Origin: Microcoleus asticus IPMA8
GTDB taxonomy: Bacteria > Cyanobacteriota > Cyanobacteriia > Cyanobacteriales > Microcoleaceae
Direction: 5' to 3'
DNA: 35,925 nucleotides
NCBI RefSeq assembly: GCF_013179805.1
Contig: NZ_SRRZ01000073.1
Span: 1 to 35,925, forward strand
Positions 1 through 9,206 of the stretch are shown here, piece by piece. The notes beneath the pieces are model-generated. The model saw only the letters and a list, made by a program, of their open reading frames with translations. It made no database searches and had not been told where the DNA came from. A program made the translations under genes and the position numbers. Numbering within the stretch: the first letter of the stretch is position 1; each line of letters starts with the position of its first letter.

Positions 1-176
1 TTATCGTGCACACTAGCTAATTTAGGATGATTACATTTACGTCAAGGAGCTTAACTACACAGAGGCTTTGATTGTTTTCGGAGATGTCTATTACATCTTA
101 CCAAAACTCGGTTTAATTAAAGAGCGATCGCCATCTTCGAGGTATTATAAAAACAGACTTCATTCCCGATCGCATT

Positions 177-740
177 ATGGTTGCTTTACCCGATCGCCTA
201 TCGATGAGCGCAGAAGAATACCTAGCTTGGGAATCCACCCAAGAGGAACGTTACGAGTATTGGGACGGCGAAGTCGTCGCCATGACCGGCACAACCCGCA
301 ATCATAATCGGATTGCAGGAAATTTCTTCAGAATCCTAGATGATGCCCTTGTCGATCGCCCTTGCGAACCTTACATCGGAGATATCAAAGTCCAAGTAGA
401 ACGAGGGCAAAAGTATTTTTATCCTGATGTTATGGTAACTTGCGACGATCGCGATAACGATCCGCAATTGGTGCAATTTCCTTGCTTGATTGTCGAAGTT
501 TTATCACCTTCCACCGAAGCAGTGGATCGCGGCACCAAATTTGCTAAATACCGCCAATTTTTAAGCTTACAAGAGTATGTTTTGGTGCAAGTTGAACAGG
601 TGGGAGTAGAGATGTTCCGGCGCAATCAACAGGGGCAATGGGTGCTGTCGGAGTATGGTTTGGGCGATTCTTTGCTACTTGAATCGGTTGGTGTGGAAAT
701 TGCGATCGCCGATTTATACCGCCAAGTAAACTTTTCTTAG
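177..740 (+). CDS. Uma2 family (DUF820) endonuclease-fold protein
   Basis: A 187-residue protein of the Uma2/DUF820 family, which is hugely expanded in filamentous cyanobacteria and has the PD-(D/E)XK nuclease fold. Seen in the sequence: the N-terminal S-A-E-E-Y-L-A-W-E segment followed by Y-E-Y-W-D-G-E, an H-N at about residues 42-43, the Y-P-D-V strand that carries the conserved Asp at about residues 82-85, and the later V-E-V-L-S-P-S-T segment with a downstream D-R-G-x-K and Y-R-Q. These match the family's active-site layout, and the length is normal. The ATG at 177 gives the full family N terminus, although no good Shine-Dalgarno sequence precedes it. It stands alone and converges with the large kinase gene. 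Biological substrates of this family are unknown; a DNA-cleaving or mobile-element-derived role is only inferred from the fold. Confidence 0.85.
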   Translation: MVALPDRLSMSAEEYLAWESTQEERYEYWDGEVVAMTGTTRNHNRIAGNFFRILDDALVDRPCEPYIGDIKVQVERGQKYFYPDVMVTCDDRDNDPQLVQFPCLIVEVLSPSTEAVDRGTKFAKYRQFLSLQEYVLVQVEQVGVEMFRRNQQGQWVLSEYGLGDSLLLESVGVEIAIADLYRQVNFS

Positions 741-802
741 TCAGCGAAGGCGGAATTCGTTTGACAAGAAGCCAATTCCATTCGCCATTTTTCTTTATTT
801 CC

Positions 803-3800
803 TTACAAAACTTGCCTGGGGGCGATCGGAATTTCAATAATAAACTCGCTCCCCTCTCTCGCTGCAGACACGCAAGTCAACTTTCCGCCGTGAGAACTAA
901 CCACAATCGAGTGCGAAATAGACAACCCCAAACCAGTTCCCGAACCCACTGGCTTAGTTGTAAAAAACGGATCGAATATCTTATGCAGCACCTCAGTGCT
1001 CATCCCAGGGCCGTTGTCAGCAATTCTAATTCTAGCAGAATTCCGGTCTGTCACCTCTGTTGAAATTGTAATAGCAGGCTGGTTCTGAGAGTTTTCCGGG
1101 CAATCTCTTGCTATGAGGAGAGCATCGATCGCATTTGTCAAAATATTCATAAATACCTGATTCAACTGAGACGCATAACAAGTAATTAGTGGTAGCGTGC
1201 TGTAATTTTTAATCACCTCAATTCCCAAACGCCCGCCCTCTTTTCTCAGGCGCGGTTGCAGCAACATCACCGTACTGTCGATGCCTTGATGGATATCTAC
1301 CGACTTCATTTGCGCTTCATCGAGGCGCGAGAAATTCCGCAAGCTCAGCACAATATCCCGGATTCTTTCCGCTCCTACTTTCATAGAATCCAGCAGCTTT
1401 TGCAAATCTTCGCTCAAAAATTCCAGCTCAATTGTTTCTATTTCCTCTAGGATTTCATCAGCCGGTTCGGGATAGTGCTGCTGGTAAAGCTCAATCAATT
1501 TTAGCAAGTCTTTAACGTATTCGCTAGCAGGATTGAGATTGCCGTAGATGAAACTTACAGGATTATTAATTTCGTGAGCTACACCAGCCACCATTTGCCC
1601 CAAACTCGACATTTTTTCCGTTTGGATTAATTGAGCTTGAGTTAGTTTCAGCTCGCGCAAAGTTTGTTCTAAACGCTCGTTTTTTTCATTTAACTCCTGC
1701 GTCCGCTCTTGCACTTTCTGTTCCACCGAATTGTAAAGCAGAGCATTTTCTAAAGAAATAGCAACTTGCGAAGAAAGCAACCTTAAAACTTCCAATCTGT
1801 GGGGAGTAAATGCCCCGACAGTTAAATTGTTTTCTAAATAAAGAATGCCGATCAGTTTGCCTTGATTGATAATAGGAGTACACAAAATAGATTGGAGGTG
1901 GTGTTTGGCGACGTAAGGATCTGCTGTAAATAGTCCCTCAGCCGCCGCATTGCTCAACACCAAATCCGAGCGAGTCCTTTCCACATAATTAATCACCGTC
2001 ACAGGTAAATCCTGATAGTCTCCAACAGGCGTAAATTGCAGCACGGCTACATCTTCAGAAAATACTGACGCTTTAGCTGAAATCAACAGTTGACCATCTC
2101 TTACTAAGATCAGAAAACCTAATTGAGCACCCGCATTCTCTAAAGATATTCTCATCAAAGAAGCCAGCAACTTATCGAGGACAATTTCGCTAGAAATTGC
2201 CAGAGATGCTTTCATTACCGTTGCTAAATCCAGCACTCTCGCATCGCTGCCAGTAGAAGTATGAATAGTTGTTGTAGTTTGATTGTTGTTAAAACTTCCG
2301 TTGAGCGGCGTCATTTCCCGCAACTGCGGATACTTCTGTTCTAAATCTTCTACTTTGCGGACTGCACCCCAGCGCAAGTAGCACGAGTGAGCTTCGCGCA
2401 AGTGGATTTTGGCATATTGATACTTGCCTTTACTCAACCAAAACTTAGCTGCTAGTTCATTAGCCAGCGCTTCATTTTGGACAAATTCATTGTCTTGGGC
2501 TAAACTTATAGAGAAATCGTACAGCTCTACAGCTTCTGAATCTTTCTTAGAAATTCTTGCTATTTCTGCTTGTACTAAAAGGTATTTGTGCAGAAAATTT
2601 TCGGCACAGTTGTCTGCCCAAATTTTCATCTGTTTTTGGTTGGCTTCTAACTTTTCCAAGTATTGCTTTTGCTTGTCTTCGGAAACATTTGGAAAAACGG
2701 CGGCTAAAACTAGAGAAAAGAAAAAATTCCATTCTGTAGCTGGTATGGCTCCGGTAATAAAAGATAGCTGTTTTTCTACTTCCAAAGCTAGTTGTAGCGC
2801 TTCGTTGAAGTTGCCGTACCAGTACATTACCTGACATTTCCGAATCTGATAAAGGCAGAGCGAGTACAAATTTTGATGAGCTTTACAGTTGTTGACGTAT
2901 TCAGCTTCGCTGATATCTTCGCTTTCAAATACAAACTTTTCAGAAGTTAGTTTGCTCAAGTTGCGCAGGATTAACTCTACCCCTAATAATATATCGGTTA
3001 CGAGCTGATTTTTGGTTTTTTGGCTGAACTGCAAATATCTGCTTGTGTCGGCCAGAATTTGCGATATTTCTTTACCTTGAAAAAATGAGTTAGCTATGCG
3101 GTTGGACAGGATATAACCCGCATACTCTAAATCTCCTGATTCTAAAGCTGCTTGATATCCTTCATTGCTGATCGCGTGGGAATCTTTGATGTGGTTGAAC
3201 CAGTAATAAAAAATACTGACTAGGGATGAACAAGCTCTGCACTTCAAGCCGATATTGCCAGATTTTTCGCTGAGATTCAGCGAGAGCAAGCCGAATTGAT
3301 ACGCAGCTTTGTAATCTCCCGAAACTGCGTTTAAGAACATACCGTAGCCAGCATAGCAAAGAGAGGCTTCGGGTACTAAACCGTATTGTAGAGAAAGATT
3401 GACTCCTTTTAAAACGCTGACTTTCCACAAGTCGGGATTTTTGAGGTACGCCGATGTGAGCAAGTTTGTAATTAATTTGACTGCAACTTTTTTGTCTGGT
3501 ACAGTCATTTCCGGGGCGTCAATCAGGGAAGCTATTTCTCTACCAGCTAAAATATTCGTGGCTGCTGCAAATTCTTCGGATATGACTTTTTGTAGCCCGT
3601 CTAGCGGCAAGTCAATTCCGAGCAAGTCCAAAGCTTGGATTCCGGCTTTAACGGCTTCTTCGTACTTCGCCCGCAGGGTGTACTGCACGATCAGCAGGTT
3701 GTAAATTTCTACCTTTTCTAAGGCAGATCGCGCTTTTTCCAAAGTTATATTAATAAATTCTTCAGACTTCTCAAAAAAACCGTTTAAATACTCAACATTT

Positions 3801-6313
3801 GCCCGCTCCATGTGCAAGGCAAAGGCTAAATCGTAGTGGGCATCCCAAATATCGGCGCTCAAACCGTCCATGCCTGCGGTCAAATACTGCAAGGCAGCAA
3901 CATAAGCAGTGGCATCTTTGGCTCTGCGGGCCGCGTCTAAATTCAGCGTTGCCAGTTCAATTAATTCTCGATCGTCTTTAATTAGCGATCGAGCTACATT
4001 CAAGTGATCGACTAATTCAAAGATTCTGTCAGCACGATATTCAGCAGGAGTGTTTTCTAGGATTTGCCTGCCTATTTTCAGGTGAACTGCCTTTTTTTGC
4101 GAGTCGTCGATCAGAGCGTAAGCTGCTTGCTGTACCCGATCGTGCAAAAATTTATAATTCAGAATTAAAAGCGGAAACAGCACGTAATCTAATGACTTGC
4201 TTTCCAATTCCGAAGTGGGCAGGATCAGTCCCGACTTAATCGCCGGCAACAGGTGAGAAAAAGTTTCAGAGGCTTCTTTTTCATGAATTAAAGAAAGAGT
4301 ATTTAAGTCAAACTCGTTGCCCAAACAAGCCACTAAACGCAAAACTTGCTGCGTTGAACTTGGCAGCTTTCTCAATTTTTGTACCATCAAATCTACTACA
4401 TTGTCAGTGATAGCACACTGCTCAATTTGACTCATATCCCAATGCCAGCCGCCCTTGATCCCCGACTGTGGCGGGTGAAAAACTAGCAAGTTTTCCTGAT
4501 ACAATGTTTGCAGGAATTGATTGACAAAAAAAGGATTGCCGTCGGTTTTGCTGATTACCAATTCAGCTAAAGGTTTCACAGATTCTCGATCGCTGTGCAA
4601 AGTCTCGGCAATCAAATGAGTTATGTTTTCCACCCCCAGCGGCGACAAAGCAATCTGATTAATGATAGCTTCCTGATTTCGCAGCGTCTCCACAGTCATC
4701 ATTAAAGGATGAGTAGGACTAACTTCATTATCCCGATAAGCGCCAATTAAAAACAGATATTGCGTAGCTTCATCTGTCATCATCAATTCGATCAGCTTGA
4801 GAGTAGCAGAATCAGCCCACTGCAAATCGTCGAGAAAAATTACCAGCGGATGTTCTGGCTGGCAAAATACGCGAATGAAATTTTGAAAGACTAAATTAAA
4901 GCGGTTCAGAGATTCCGTCGGCCCCAATTCAGCTACAGGAGACTGAGCTCCGACAATTAGTTCAATTTCCGGAAGGACATCAATAATAATTTGCCCATTT
5001 TGACCGAAGGAACTGCGGAGTTTTTCGCGCCAAACTGCTAATTGAGCCTCGCTTTCAGTTAAGAGTTGTCGCACCAATTCCGAAAAAGCGCTGACAACAG
5101 CAGAGTAAGGAATAGTTCGCTTGTACTGGTCAAACTTTCCCCCAATAAAATAGCCACGCCTGCGGGTAATAGGTTTGTCTAAAATCTTCACCATTGCAGA
5201 TTTGCCAATGCCGGAATAACCAGCAATCAGCATCATCTCGCTGCGAGATTTATGCTGTCCTCTCGATAAGACTGACAGGGGAACTTCTTTCCTGGATTTG
5301 CTCTCTTTCTTGATGACAGAAATTTGGGATTGTTCGGTGCGGGTTCGATTATTTGTTGCTGCTACCCGTTCAAATGCCGCTAAAAGAGTTTCAACTTCTC
5401 GCTGTCTGCCGTAAAGTTTTTGAGGTATTTGAAATTTGTCGGAAATATCTTGGCTGCCGAGAGGAAACTCGGAAACAACCCCAGATGTTTGCCACTGAAA
5501 CAGGCAGGATTCCAAATCGGCTTTTAGTCCCCAAGCACTTTGATATCGCTCCTCAGCGGTTTTTGCTAACAATTTCATCACAATATCTGAAACAGCTTTA
5601 GGAATTTCTGGGGCAATTTCAGCGAGAGGTACTGGTTGTTTGGCTATGTGACAGTGAACTAACTCCATGGGATCTGTAGTGGGAAAAGGGAGCTGTCCTG
5701 CCAGGATTTCATAGAAGGTGACGCCGAGGGAATAAAAGTCGGTGCGGTAATCGATTACCCGGTTCATTCTGCCGGTTTGTTCCGGCGACATATAGGCTAA
5801 AGTGCCTTCTAAAAAATTAGGATTTTTATTCGGAACGTGTTCCAGGTTTGATGCAGTTGAGATGCTGAAATCTATGAGTTTAACTTGTCCTGTAGCTGGA
5901 TTAAAAACTATATTAGAGGGGTTGATATCTTTATGAATTACATTCTTACCATGAATTTCTCCCAAAGTTTCAGCAACTTTGATGGCAGTAGTCAGAAATC
6001 CTAAAATTGTGAATTTTTGGGAAGCCATAAAGATTTTTAAAGATTCGCCCCCAAAATCTTCTAAGATCATTGCCAGACTATTTCTAACCTGCTGCAACTT
6101 GTAAACTTTAACAACTCCGTCCAGCAGGTTTAAGTTGGCAGTAATCTCATATTCGCGCTTGTATCTATTCAGTTCTTCAGGAGTCGGATAGTCTTCTTTG
6201 ATAAGTTTGATAATAACAGGTTGGTTGTCCTGCTCGTTGTGGCCGCGGTAAACCAGGGAAGTGCTGCTTTCATAAATGAGAGCGAGAACTGCAACGCCGG
6301 GAATTGCCATCAT
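803..6313 (-). CDS. Trifunctional Ser/Thr kinase - AAA ATPase - GAF - histidine kinase
   Basis: A 1836-residue signalling protein with four blocks. Residues about 9-270 are a eukaryotic-type kinase (Lys36 in the V-x-I-I-K strand, catalytic H-K-D-I-N-P-S-N at 127-134). Residues about 300-600 are an AAA-type ATPase with Walker A A-G-Y-S-G-I-G-K-S at 364-372 and Walker B ending D-D-L-Q-W at 495-499. A long helical, TPR-like middle leads to a GAF domain at about 1350-1510. The end is a histidine kinase with phospho-acceptor His1580 in A-H-E-I-N-N-P, an N-box, D-N-G-P-G-M and G-T-G-L-G-L. No transmembrane segment or receiver domain is evident, so it is probably cytosolic and signals to an unlinked partner. 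The kinase has D-F-S in place of D-F-G (148-150), but its catalytic Asp129 is present. The family is common in filamentous cyanobacteria; the stimulus is unknown. Confidence 0.93.
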   Translation of the reverse strand: MMAIPGVAVLALIYESSTSLVYRGHNEQDNQPVIIKLIKEDYPTPEELNRYKREYEITANLNLLDGVVKVYKLQQVRNSLAMILEDFGGESLKIFMASQKFTILGFLTTAIKVAETLGEIHGKNVIHKDINPSNIVFNPATGQVKLIDFSISTASNLEHVPNKNPNFLEGTLAYMSPEQTGRMNRVIDYRTDFYSLGVTFYEILAGQLPFPTTDPMELVHCHIAKQPVPLAEIAPEIPKAVSDIVMKLLAKTAEERYQSAWGLKADLESCLFQWQTSGVVSEFPLGSQDISDKFQIPQKLYGRQREVETLLAAFERVAATNNRTRTEQSQISVIKKESKSRKEVPLSVLSRGQHKSRSEMMLIAGYSGIGKSAMVKILDKPITRRRGYFIGGKFDQYKRTIPYSAVVSAFSELVRQLLTESEAQLAVWREKLRSSFGQNGQIIIDVLPEIELIVGAQSPVAELGPTESLNRFNLVFQNFIRVFCQPEHPLVIFLDDLQWADSATLKLIELMMTDEATQYLFLIGAYRDNEVSPTHPLMMTVETLRNQEAIINQIALSPLGVENITHLIAETLHSDRESVKPLAELVISKTDGNPFFVNQFLQTLYQENLLVFHPPQSGIKGGWHWDMSQIEQCAITDNVVDLMVQKLRKLPSSTQQVLRLVACLGNEFDLNTLSLIHEKEASETFSHLLPAIKSGLILPTSELESKSLDYVLFPLLILNYKFLHDRVQQAAYALIDDSQKKAVHLKIGRQILENTPAEYRADRIFELVDHLNVARSLIKDDRELIELATLNLDAARRAKDATAYVAALQYLTAGMDGLSADIWDAHYDLAFALHMERANVEYLNGFFEKSEEFINITLEKARSALEKVEIYNLLIVQYTLRAKYEEAVKAGIQALDLLGIDLPLDGLQKVISEEFAAATNILAGREIASLIDAPEMTVPDKKVAVKLITNLLTSAYLKNPDLWKVSVLKGVNLSLQYGLVPEASLCYAGYGMFLNAVSGDYKAAYQFGLLSLNLSEKSGNIGLKCRACSSLVSIFYYWFNHIKDSHAISNEGYQAALESGDLEYAGYILSNRIANSFFQGKEISQILADTSRYLQFSQKTKNQLVTDILLGVELILRNLSKLTSEKFVFESEDISEAEYVNNCKAHQNLYSLCLYQIRKCQVMYWYGNFNEALQLALEVEKQLSFITGAIPATEWNFFFSLVLAAVFPNVSEDKQKQYLEKLEANQKQMKIWADNCAENFLHKYLLVQAEIARISKKDSEAVELYDFSISLAQDNEFVQNEALANELAAKFWLSKGKYQYAKIHLREAHSCYLRWGAVRKVEDLEQKYPQLREMTPLNGSFNNNQTTTTIHTSTGSDARVLDLATVMKASLAISSEIVLDKLLASLMRISLENAGAQLGFLILVRDGQLLISAKASVFSEDVAVLQFTPVGDYQDLPVTVINYVERTRSDLVLSNAAAEGLFTADPYVAKHHLQSILCTPIINQGKLIGILYLENNLTVGAFTPHRLEVLRLLSSQVAISLENALLYNSVEQKVQERTQELNEKNERLEQTLRELKLTQAQLIQTEKMSSLGQMVAGVAHEINNPVSFIYGNLNPASEYVKDLLKLIELYQQHYPEPADEILEEIETIELEFLSEDLQKLLDSMKVGAERIRDIVLSLRNFSRLDEAQMKSVDIHQGIDSTVMLLQPRLRKEGGRLGIEVIKNYSTLPLITCYASQLNQVFMNILTNAIDALLIARDCPENSQNQPAITISTEVTDRNSARIRIADNGPGMSTEVLHKIFDPFFTTKPVGSGTGLGLSISHSIVVSSHGGKLTCVSAAREGSEFIIEIPIAPRQVL

Positions 6314-6375
6314 AGTTGGGTTCTCTCAAATTAGGTGTGCTTGGTCAATGTTACAGGACTTACGCGCGGCGGGCT

Positions 6376-6450
6376 AGAAACCCTGTTTCTTCGTTGCTAG
6401 TCGTTGACGAACCCAAGATTTTCTCGTATAAGCCGGGTTTCTTTTCGTAA
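6376..6450. repeat. Dispersed intergenic repeat of the GAAACCCGGTTTC type
   Basis: Two degenerate copies of a short partly palindromic motif, GAAACCCTGTTTCTTCG near 6377 and an inverted-looking CCGGGTTTCTTTTCG near 6434, sit in the spacer upstream of the giant kinase gene. The same theme (GAAATACCTGGTTTT) recurs between chlN and the DUF5331 gene at 31.9-32.1 kb, so this is a dispersed repeat of the genome and not part of a gene. No coding frame fits it. Confidence 0.5.
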
Positions 6451-6525
6451 ATCCTATGTTATTCTTCATTATCGCTCAAGAGATATCTTTTGGGATGTGT
6501 GGGAAGACACGCCTTGACAGCACAG

Positions 6526-6575
6526 AACTGCTGAGGTGACAAAATCGCCTTCGGGGTTTCGTCACCTCAGCAGTT
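6526..6575. repeat. Perfect 15-bp inverted repeat (long hairpin)
   Basis: AACTGCTGAGGTGAC at 6526-6540 is exactly the reverse complement of the sequence at 6561-6575. The 20-nt loop can itself pair partly (AAAATCGCC against GGGGTTT). There is no T-tract directly after either arm, so it is not a canonical intrinsic terminator. It lies between the 5' end of the giant kinase gene and the 3' end of the KTSC gene, both on the minus strand, so it could end or process the KTSC transcript or be a palindromic repeat element. Confidence 0.7.
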
Positions 6576-6735
6576 ACGTAAATAAAAGCACAAATATAGG
6601 ATTGGTGCAAGGATTTACTGTGAGACTCGATCGCACGCCTGACAAAAAAAAACAATCTCAGCTTTTAGGAGATTGCTTGAATGAAGGCCTCACACCTCAA
6701 TCAAACCGCCCAAAGGTGCAACTCCTAACTACACG

Positions 6736-7176
6736 CTAGTCATCAACGCGCCGGCTCGAATAATAACCTTTAATCTCGGAGTTAAAAAATTTGCCTGTAG
6801 AATCAGCATCTTGTAGAGATTCCCACATTTGGGGTTCCACATCGCTGTATTGATAGACTGACCCGCTGCTAAATTCTATTTGCAAAACTTGCTCCTCTTC
6901 GTCGTATCCGATCGATCTAGCCATTTCGGAATCTACCGACATCATCGCAATTGGTTCTGGGCTTGAAGCAATTTCTTTTAATTCTATACCAGCACTGAGT
7001 TCTGTTGAATCTGTATTCGCGATGAAATCAACCATTTGCAGCCCTTCCTTTGCAGCTTCGGGAGCGACTATTTCGATAAATTCGACTTCTTCCCCCCGCT
7101 CGATTAACAGTCCTAGCTTGCCGTTAGAGTGACCAACTGCTAATACGTTGCTCAAGTCTATTTTGGATAGTTTCAT
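6736..7176 (-). CDS. KTSC domain protein
   Basis: A protein of about 146 residues whose C-terminal 60 residues match the KTSC domain: S-I-G-Y-D, then L-Q-I-E-F-S-S-G-S-V-Y-Q-Y, then a V-E-P-x-M-W-E-S-L segment and G-K-F-F-N-S-E-I-K-G-Y-Y. The N-terminal 80 residues are acidic and not recognised. The open frame also allows a TTG start at 7188, but the ATG at 7176 (M-K-L-S-K-I) is the more natural start. KTSC domains occur alone or attached to larger proteins and their biochemical role is not settled; they may bind nucleic acid. The gene is separated from the upstream divergent chlB by about 430 bp. Confidence 0.8.
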   Translation of the reverse strand: MKLSKIDLSNVLAVGHSNGKLGLLIERGEEVEFIEIVAPEAAKEGLQMVDFIANTDSTELSAGIELKEIASSPEPIAMMSVDSEMARSIGYDEEEQVLQIEFSSGSVYQYSDVEPQMWESLQDADSTGKFFNSEIKGYYSSRRVDD

Positions 7177-7607
7177 GGGATTTGTCAAGGATTGATTTTA
7201 CGTCAATATCTCCCCCGCTTTGCAACTTTTGATGCCGGGAAAATAGTCGATTAATTAATACTTTATTCTAAGTTGGCTAAAAAGTCAATATATATTTTTG
7301 CGAAAATTCAGGCAGCAATCTAGCTGTAAGTTGCGCCAGGGGTATCCTAGGTTGATAAAATTTGCCGATTTATTAACGAAACTTGACAATAAATTAAGAA
7401 TTATTGCCATAAAACAAAGGTAAAGTTCTGGGAATTGCAAGTTAAATCCCAAGCAGCAAAAGCGTTTGAGCATTTCTCAAATCTGTAAATCCTCAGAAAG
7501 TTACTATTTCTAAAGAATTCATCCGGTGAGAAAATCAGAAACAACCTTAAAATTTAGCAGTAATCGCCCGATCGGGCAATTCTCAACCAGCACCAGGAAA
7601 AATACCT
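7177..7607. other. Divergent spacer between the KTSC gene and chlB
   Basis: This 431-bp AT-rich region must hold the promoters for both divergent genes. The only element I can assign is the chlB ribosome-binding site (AGGAAAAA, about 7 bases before the ATG at 7608). The 62-codon minus-strand open frame across 7285-7473 has no family signature and is treated as chance. No riboswitch or operator was recognised. Confidence 0.5.
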
Positions 7608-9134
7608 ATGAAATTGGCTTATTGGATGTACGCAGGCCCAGCCCACATCGGCACTTTGCGCGTGGCCAGTTCCTTCAACAACGTCCATGCGATCATGCAC
7701 GCACCGATTGGAGACGACTACTTCAACGTCATGCGTTCCATGCTGGAGAGGGAACGGGACTTTACCCCGGTAACTACCAGCGTCGTTGACAGACACGTAC
7801 TGGCGCGGGGATCGCAGGAACGGGTGGTGGACAACATCACCCGCAAAGACAGAGAAGAACACCCAGATTTAATCGTGCTCACCCCGACTTGCACCTCCAG
7901 CATTCTGCAAGAAGACTTGGAAAACTTCGTGGAGCGAGCTCAATTGGATGCCAAAGGCGATGTATTGCTAGCCGATGTTAACCATTACCGCGTCAACGAA
8001 CTGCAAGCTGCCGATCGCACTTTGGATCAAATCGTCCAATTTTACATTAACAAAGCCCGCAAAAAAGGCGATTTAGTAGAAGCCAAAAGCGAAAAACCAT
8101 CTGTCAACATTATCGGTATGTCTACGCTGGGTTTCCACAACCAGCACGACTGCACCGAGTTGAAGCGTTTGATGGCAGATTTAGGCATTGAAGTCAACGA
8201 AGTTATTCCCGAAGGTGCTTCGGTTCATAACTTGAAAAGACTGCCGCGCGCTTGGTTTAACTTGGTTCCTTATCGGGAATTGGGGATGATGGCCGGGGAG
8301 TATTTGCAAAAAGAATTCGGCACGCCGATGGTGGATATTACGCCGATGGGTGTGGTGGAAACTGCGCGCTGTATCCGCAAGATTCAGCAAGTTTTGAATG
8401 CTCAAGGTGCGGATGTTGATTACGAAAATTTTATCGACCAACAAACGCGGTTTGTGTCTCAGGCTGCTTGGTTTTCGCGATCGATCGACTGCCAAAACTT
8501 AACGGGCAAAAAAGCCGTAGTATTTGGCGATAATACCCACGCTGCGGCGATGACGAAGATTTTGGCTCGCGAGATGGGAATCCACGTTGTGTGGGCTGGA
8601 ACCTACTGCAAACACGATGCTGATTGGTTCCGGGAACAGGTAAGCGAGTATTGCGATGAAGTGCTCGTCACCGACGATCACGGGGCGATTGGAGATGCGA
8701 TCGCCAAAGCGGAACCTTCGGCGATTTTCGGTACGCAAATGGAACGCCACGTAGGTAAGCGGTTGGATATTCCCTGCGGCGTAATTGCTGCACCGATTCA
8801 CGTCCAAAATTTCCCGATCGGCTACAAGCCATTTTTGGGTTATGAAGGGACGAATCAGTGCGTAGATTTGGTGTACAATTCCTTCACTTTGGGAATGGAA
8901 GACCACTTGCTGGAAATCTTCGGCGGCCACGATACCAAGGAAGTGATTACGAAGGGTATTTCGGCTGATTCTGATATGGGTTGGACGAAGGATGGACAGG
9001 CAGAATTGAATAAAATCCCCGGCTTTGTGCGGGGTAAGGTGAAGCGGAATACTGAGAAGTTTGCGCGCGATCGGGGGATTGATAAGATTACCGTTGAGGT
9101 GCTGTACGCGGCCAAGGAATCTGTCGGCGCTTAA
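7608..9134 (+). CDS. chlB: Light-independent protochlorophyllide reductase subunit B
   Basis: ChlB, 508 residues, full family length. With ChlN it forms the catalytic NB component of dark-operative protochlorophyllide reductase, which reduces ring D of protochlorophyllide to chlorophyllide a without light, using electrons from the ChlL ATPase. The N terminus M-K-L-A-Y-W-M-Y-A-G-P-A-H-I-G is diagnostic. Asp36 (in A-P-I-G-D-D) is the unusual non-Cys ligand of the NB [4Fe-4S] cluster known from ChlB/BchB structures. The small C-terminal domain with the K-I-T-V-E-V-L-Y-A-A-K-E end is intact. An AGGA ribosome-binding site precedes the ATG. Here chlB stands apart from chlL and chlN, which are about 23 kb away on the opposite strand, so its expression must be coordinated in trans. 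A hairpin follows the stop codon. Confidence 0.98.
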   Translation: MKLAYWMYAGPAHIGTLRVASSFNNVHAIMHAPIGDDYFNVMRSMLERERDFTPVTTSVVDRHVLARGSQERVVDNITRKDREEHPDLIVLTPTCTSSILQEDLENFVERAQLDAKGDVLLADVNHYRVNELQAADRTLDQIVQFYINKARKKGDLVEAKSEKPSVNIIGMSTLGFHNQHDCTELKRLMADLGIEVNEVIPEGASVHNLKRLPRAWFNLVPYRELGMMAGEYLQKEFGTPMVDITPMGVVETARCIRKIQQVLNAQGADVDYENFIDQQTRFVSQAAWFSRSIDCQNLTGKKAVVFGDNTHAAAMTKILAREMGIHVVWAGTYCKHDADWFREQVSEYCDEVLVTDDHGAIGDAIAKAEPSAIFGTQMERHVGKRLDIPCGVIAAPIHVQNFPIGYKPFLGYEGTNQCVDLVYNSFTLGMEDHLLEIFGGHDTKEVITKGISADSDMGWTKDGQAELNKIPGFVRGKVKRNTEKFARDRGIDKITVEVLYAAKESVGA

Positions 9135-9143
9135 TGATTTGTT

Positions 9144-9175
9144 GGGCGGGCAAATGCCCGCCTTGCAAAGTTTTG
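9144..9175 (+). terminator. Hairpin terminator of chlB
   Basis: GGCGGGC at 9145-9151 pairs with GCCCGCC at 9156-9162 around an AAAT loop, ten bases after the chlB stop, followed by TTGCAAAGTTTTG. The stem is strong but the T-tract is delayed, so efficiency is uncertain. Confidence 0.6.
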
Positions 9176-9206
9176 TTTTGGATTTAAAATAAGTTGCGAT
9201 AGGTTT

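Noticed and set aside
7285..7473. 62-codon minus-strand frame in front of chlB
   Set aside because: AT-rich, no ribosome-binding site, no family resemblance; it lies in the divergent promoter region.
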